From contig CAYMIJ010000001.1 in assembly GCA_964390465.1 (NCBI GenBank), forward strand, positions 1 through 64,000: DNA of 64,000 nt, given 5' to 3'. Source of the stretch: JADZAI01 sp964390465 (lineage in GTDB: Bacteria > Pseudomonadota > Alphaproteobacteria > Micropepsales > Micropepsaceae). The notes below the pieces were generated by a model that did no database searches, was not told the origin of the DNA, and saw only the letters and a program-made list of their open reading frames with translations. Position numbers and translations under genes: made by a program. Of this stretch, positions 62,758 through 64,000 are shown piece after piece (the stretch's first letter is position 1; every line of letters starts with the position of its first letter).

Positions 62758-64000
62758 ATGGGCGATTTCAAAGATTCCAAAGCGACAGCCGGCGGCAATG
62801 CCACCCTGTCCTATGAAGGCAAGTCATTCGATTTTCCGGTGATGAAGGGTTCGGTCGGACCCAACGTCATCGACATCCGTAAGCTCTACGGCGAGACGGG
62901 CGCGTTCACCTACGATCCCGGTTTCACCTCAACCGCCTCGTGCGAGAGCTCGATCACCTATATCGACGGCGATGAAGGCGTCCTGCTCTATCGCGGCTAT
63001 CCTATCGACGCCCTGGCCGAACAGGGCGATTTCCTTGAGACCTGCTATCTGCTGATGCATGGCGAGCTGCCCAACGGCACGCAGATGAAGAAGTTTGATG
63101 ACTCCATCACGCGCCACACCATGGTGCATGAGCAGCTGACACAGTTCTTCCGTGGCTTCCGCCGTGATGCCCACCCGATGTCGATCATGGTTGGCGTCGT
63201 TGGCGCACTTTCGGCCTTCTACCATGACAGCCTGGACATCAATGACGCCCGCCAGCGCGAAATTTCCAGCCACCGCTTGATCGCCAAGATGCCGACCATC
63301 GCGGCCATGGCTTACAAATATTCGGTCGGCCAGCCTTTCGTCCATCCGCAGAACAATCTGGGCTATTCCGAAAACTTCCTGCGCATGTGCTTTGCGGTGC
63401 CCGCCGAGGAGTACAAGGTGAACCCGGTTCTGGCCCGTGCGCTCGACCGCATTTTCATCCTGCATGCCGACCACGAGCAGAACGCTTCAACCTCGACCGT
63501 CCGTCTGGCCGGTTCGTCGGGCGCCAATCCGTTTGCCTGTATCGCAGCTGGCATTGCCTGCCTGTGGGGTCCGGCTCATGGCGGCGCCAACGAAGCGGCA
63601 CTCCAGATGCTTCAGGAAATCGGCACCGTTGACCGGATTCCTGAGTTCATCGCCAAGGCGAAAGACAAGAACTCCGGCCAGCGCCTGATGGGCTTCGGCC
63701 ACCGCGTGTATAAAAACTACGATCCGCGCGCCAAGGTGATGCAGAAGACAGCGCATGAAGTGCTGAAAGAACTCGGCATCAAGGACGACCCGCTGCTGGA
63801 TGTCGCGGTCGAACTGGAGAAGGTCGCGCTGTCGGACCCCTATTTCATCGAGAAGAAGCTGTATCCGAATATCGACTTCTATTCAGGCATCACGTTGAAG
63901 GCGATGGGTTTCCCGACCTCGATGTTCACCGTGCTGTTTGCGCTGGCCCGCACTGTGGGCTGGATCGCGCAGTGGTCTGAAATGATTTCAGACCCGGCAC
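62758..64000 (+). CDS. gltA: Citrate synthase (3' end cut by the window)
   Basis: The frame opens at ATG 62758 and is still open at base 64000, giving the first 414 residues of about 430 expected. It is the type I GltA form with a small extra N-terminal domain (residues 1-60, MGDFKDSKATAGGNATLSYE) found in Gram-negative hexameric enzymes. The active-site His segments are WGPAHGGANEAAL and MGFGHRVYKNYDPRAK, with the catalytic Asp in NIDFYSG. It opens the TCA cycle by making citrate. Only the window edge truncates it; the gene shows no damage. Confidence 0.96.
   Translation, partial: MGDFKDSKATAGGNATLSYEGKSFDFPVMKGSVGPNVIDIRKLYGETGAFTYDPGFTSTASCESSITYIDGDEGVLLYRGYPIDALAEQGDFLETCYLLMHGELPNGTQMKKFDDSITRHTMVHEQLTQFFRGFRRDAHPMSIMVGVVGALSAFYHDSLDINDARQREISSHRLIAKMPTIAAMAYKYSVGQPFVHPQNNLGYSENFLRMCFAVPAEEYKVNPVLARALDRIFILHADHEQNASTSTVRLAGSSGANPFACIAAGIACLWGPAHGGANEAALQMLQEIGTVDRIPEFIAKAKDKNSGQRLMGFGHRVYKNYDPRAKVMQKTAHEVLKELGIKDDPLLDVAVELEKVALSDPYFIEKKLYPNIDFYSGITLKAMGFPTSMFTVLFALARTVGWIAQWSEMISDPA

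Overview
The window reads as one chromosome segment of a GC-rich alphaproteobacterium. Supporting signs are core-gene neighbourhoods common in that class (mfd-sdhE with divergent recG; rpsF-rpsR-rplI-dnaB-radA-cvpA-purF; surE-pcm-M23 peptidase near serS; comEC-gltX-gltA; mreBCD-mrdA-rodA), two GGAAC-N16-CGTT promoters of the EcfG general-stress type, and a branched-chain amino acid attenuator in front of ilvBN. The synteny resembles Hyphomicrobiales or Hyphomonadales, but I cannot name a genus. No rRNA, tRNA, CRISPR array or prophage was recognised.

Layout. 1-0.9 kb: the edge of a probable insertion sequence has cut a small GlsB/YeaQ-type membrane protein gene; an intact paralogue follows, and both have EcfG-type promoters. 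0.9-10.9 kb: two divergent exported peptidases (DUF885 and S9), OmpW behind an FNR-type box, a copper-type HMA protein, a class III CoA-transferase, a lipoprotein, an acetyltransferase, a very AT-rich foreign DUF2971 gene, an SDR and a DsbA/FrnE-like protein. 10.9-20.4 kb: mfd-sdhE diverging from recG, with a kinase-like protein and DUF6285 coupled to recG, then an ABC-2 exporter. 20.5-29 kb: a thiolase, the rod-shape operon and leuA. 29-31.4 kb: three PAS_5 paralogues in tandem plus a decayed fourth. 31.4-35 kb: ilvC, ilvN, ilvB and their leader peptide. 35-43.6 kb: ribosomal proteins S6, S18 and L9, then dnaB, radA, cvpA, purF, an SDR and an M23 lipoprotein. 43.7-49.3 kb: pcm, surE and serS, with a three-gene operon of exported proteins, each carrying three TonB-C-like modules, lodged between surE and serS. 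49.4-57.8 kb: a cobalamin-type binding protein, HIT, an MFS transporter, tesB, a DUF2975/HTH pair behind a long palindrome, a sugar N-acetyltransferase, an old yellow enzyme, a paired palindromic repeat and a beta-lactamase-fold hydrolase. 57.8-64 kb: a RusA-like nuclease, DUF817, comEC, gltX and the 5' part of gltA.

Most of the window is core housekeeping: DNA repair and replication, cell shape, translation, and leucine/isoleucine/valine and purine synthesis. The least explained parts are the nine-module TonB-C operon, the PAS_5 array with its remnant, the duplicated stress-controlled GlsB locus broken by an apparent IS, the AT-rich DUF2971 gene, and the DUF2975/HTH operator.
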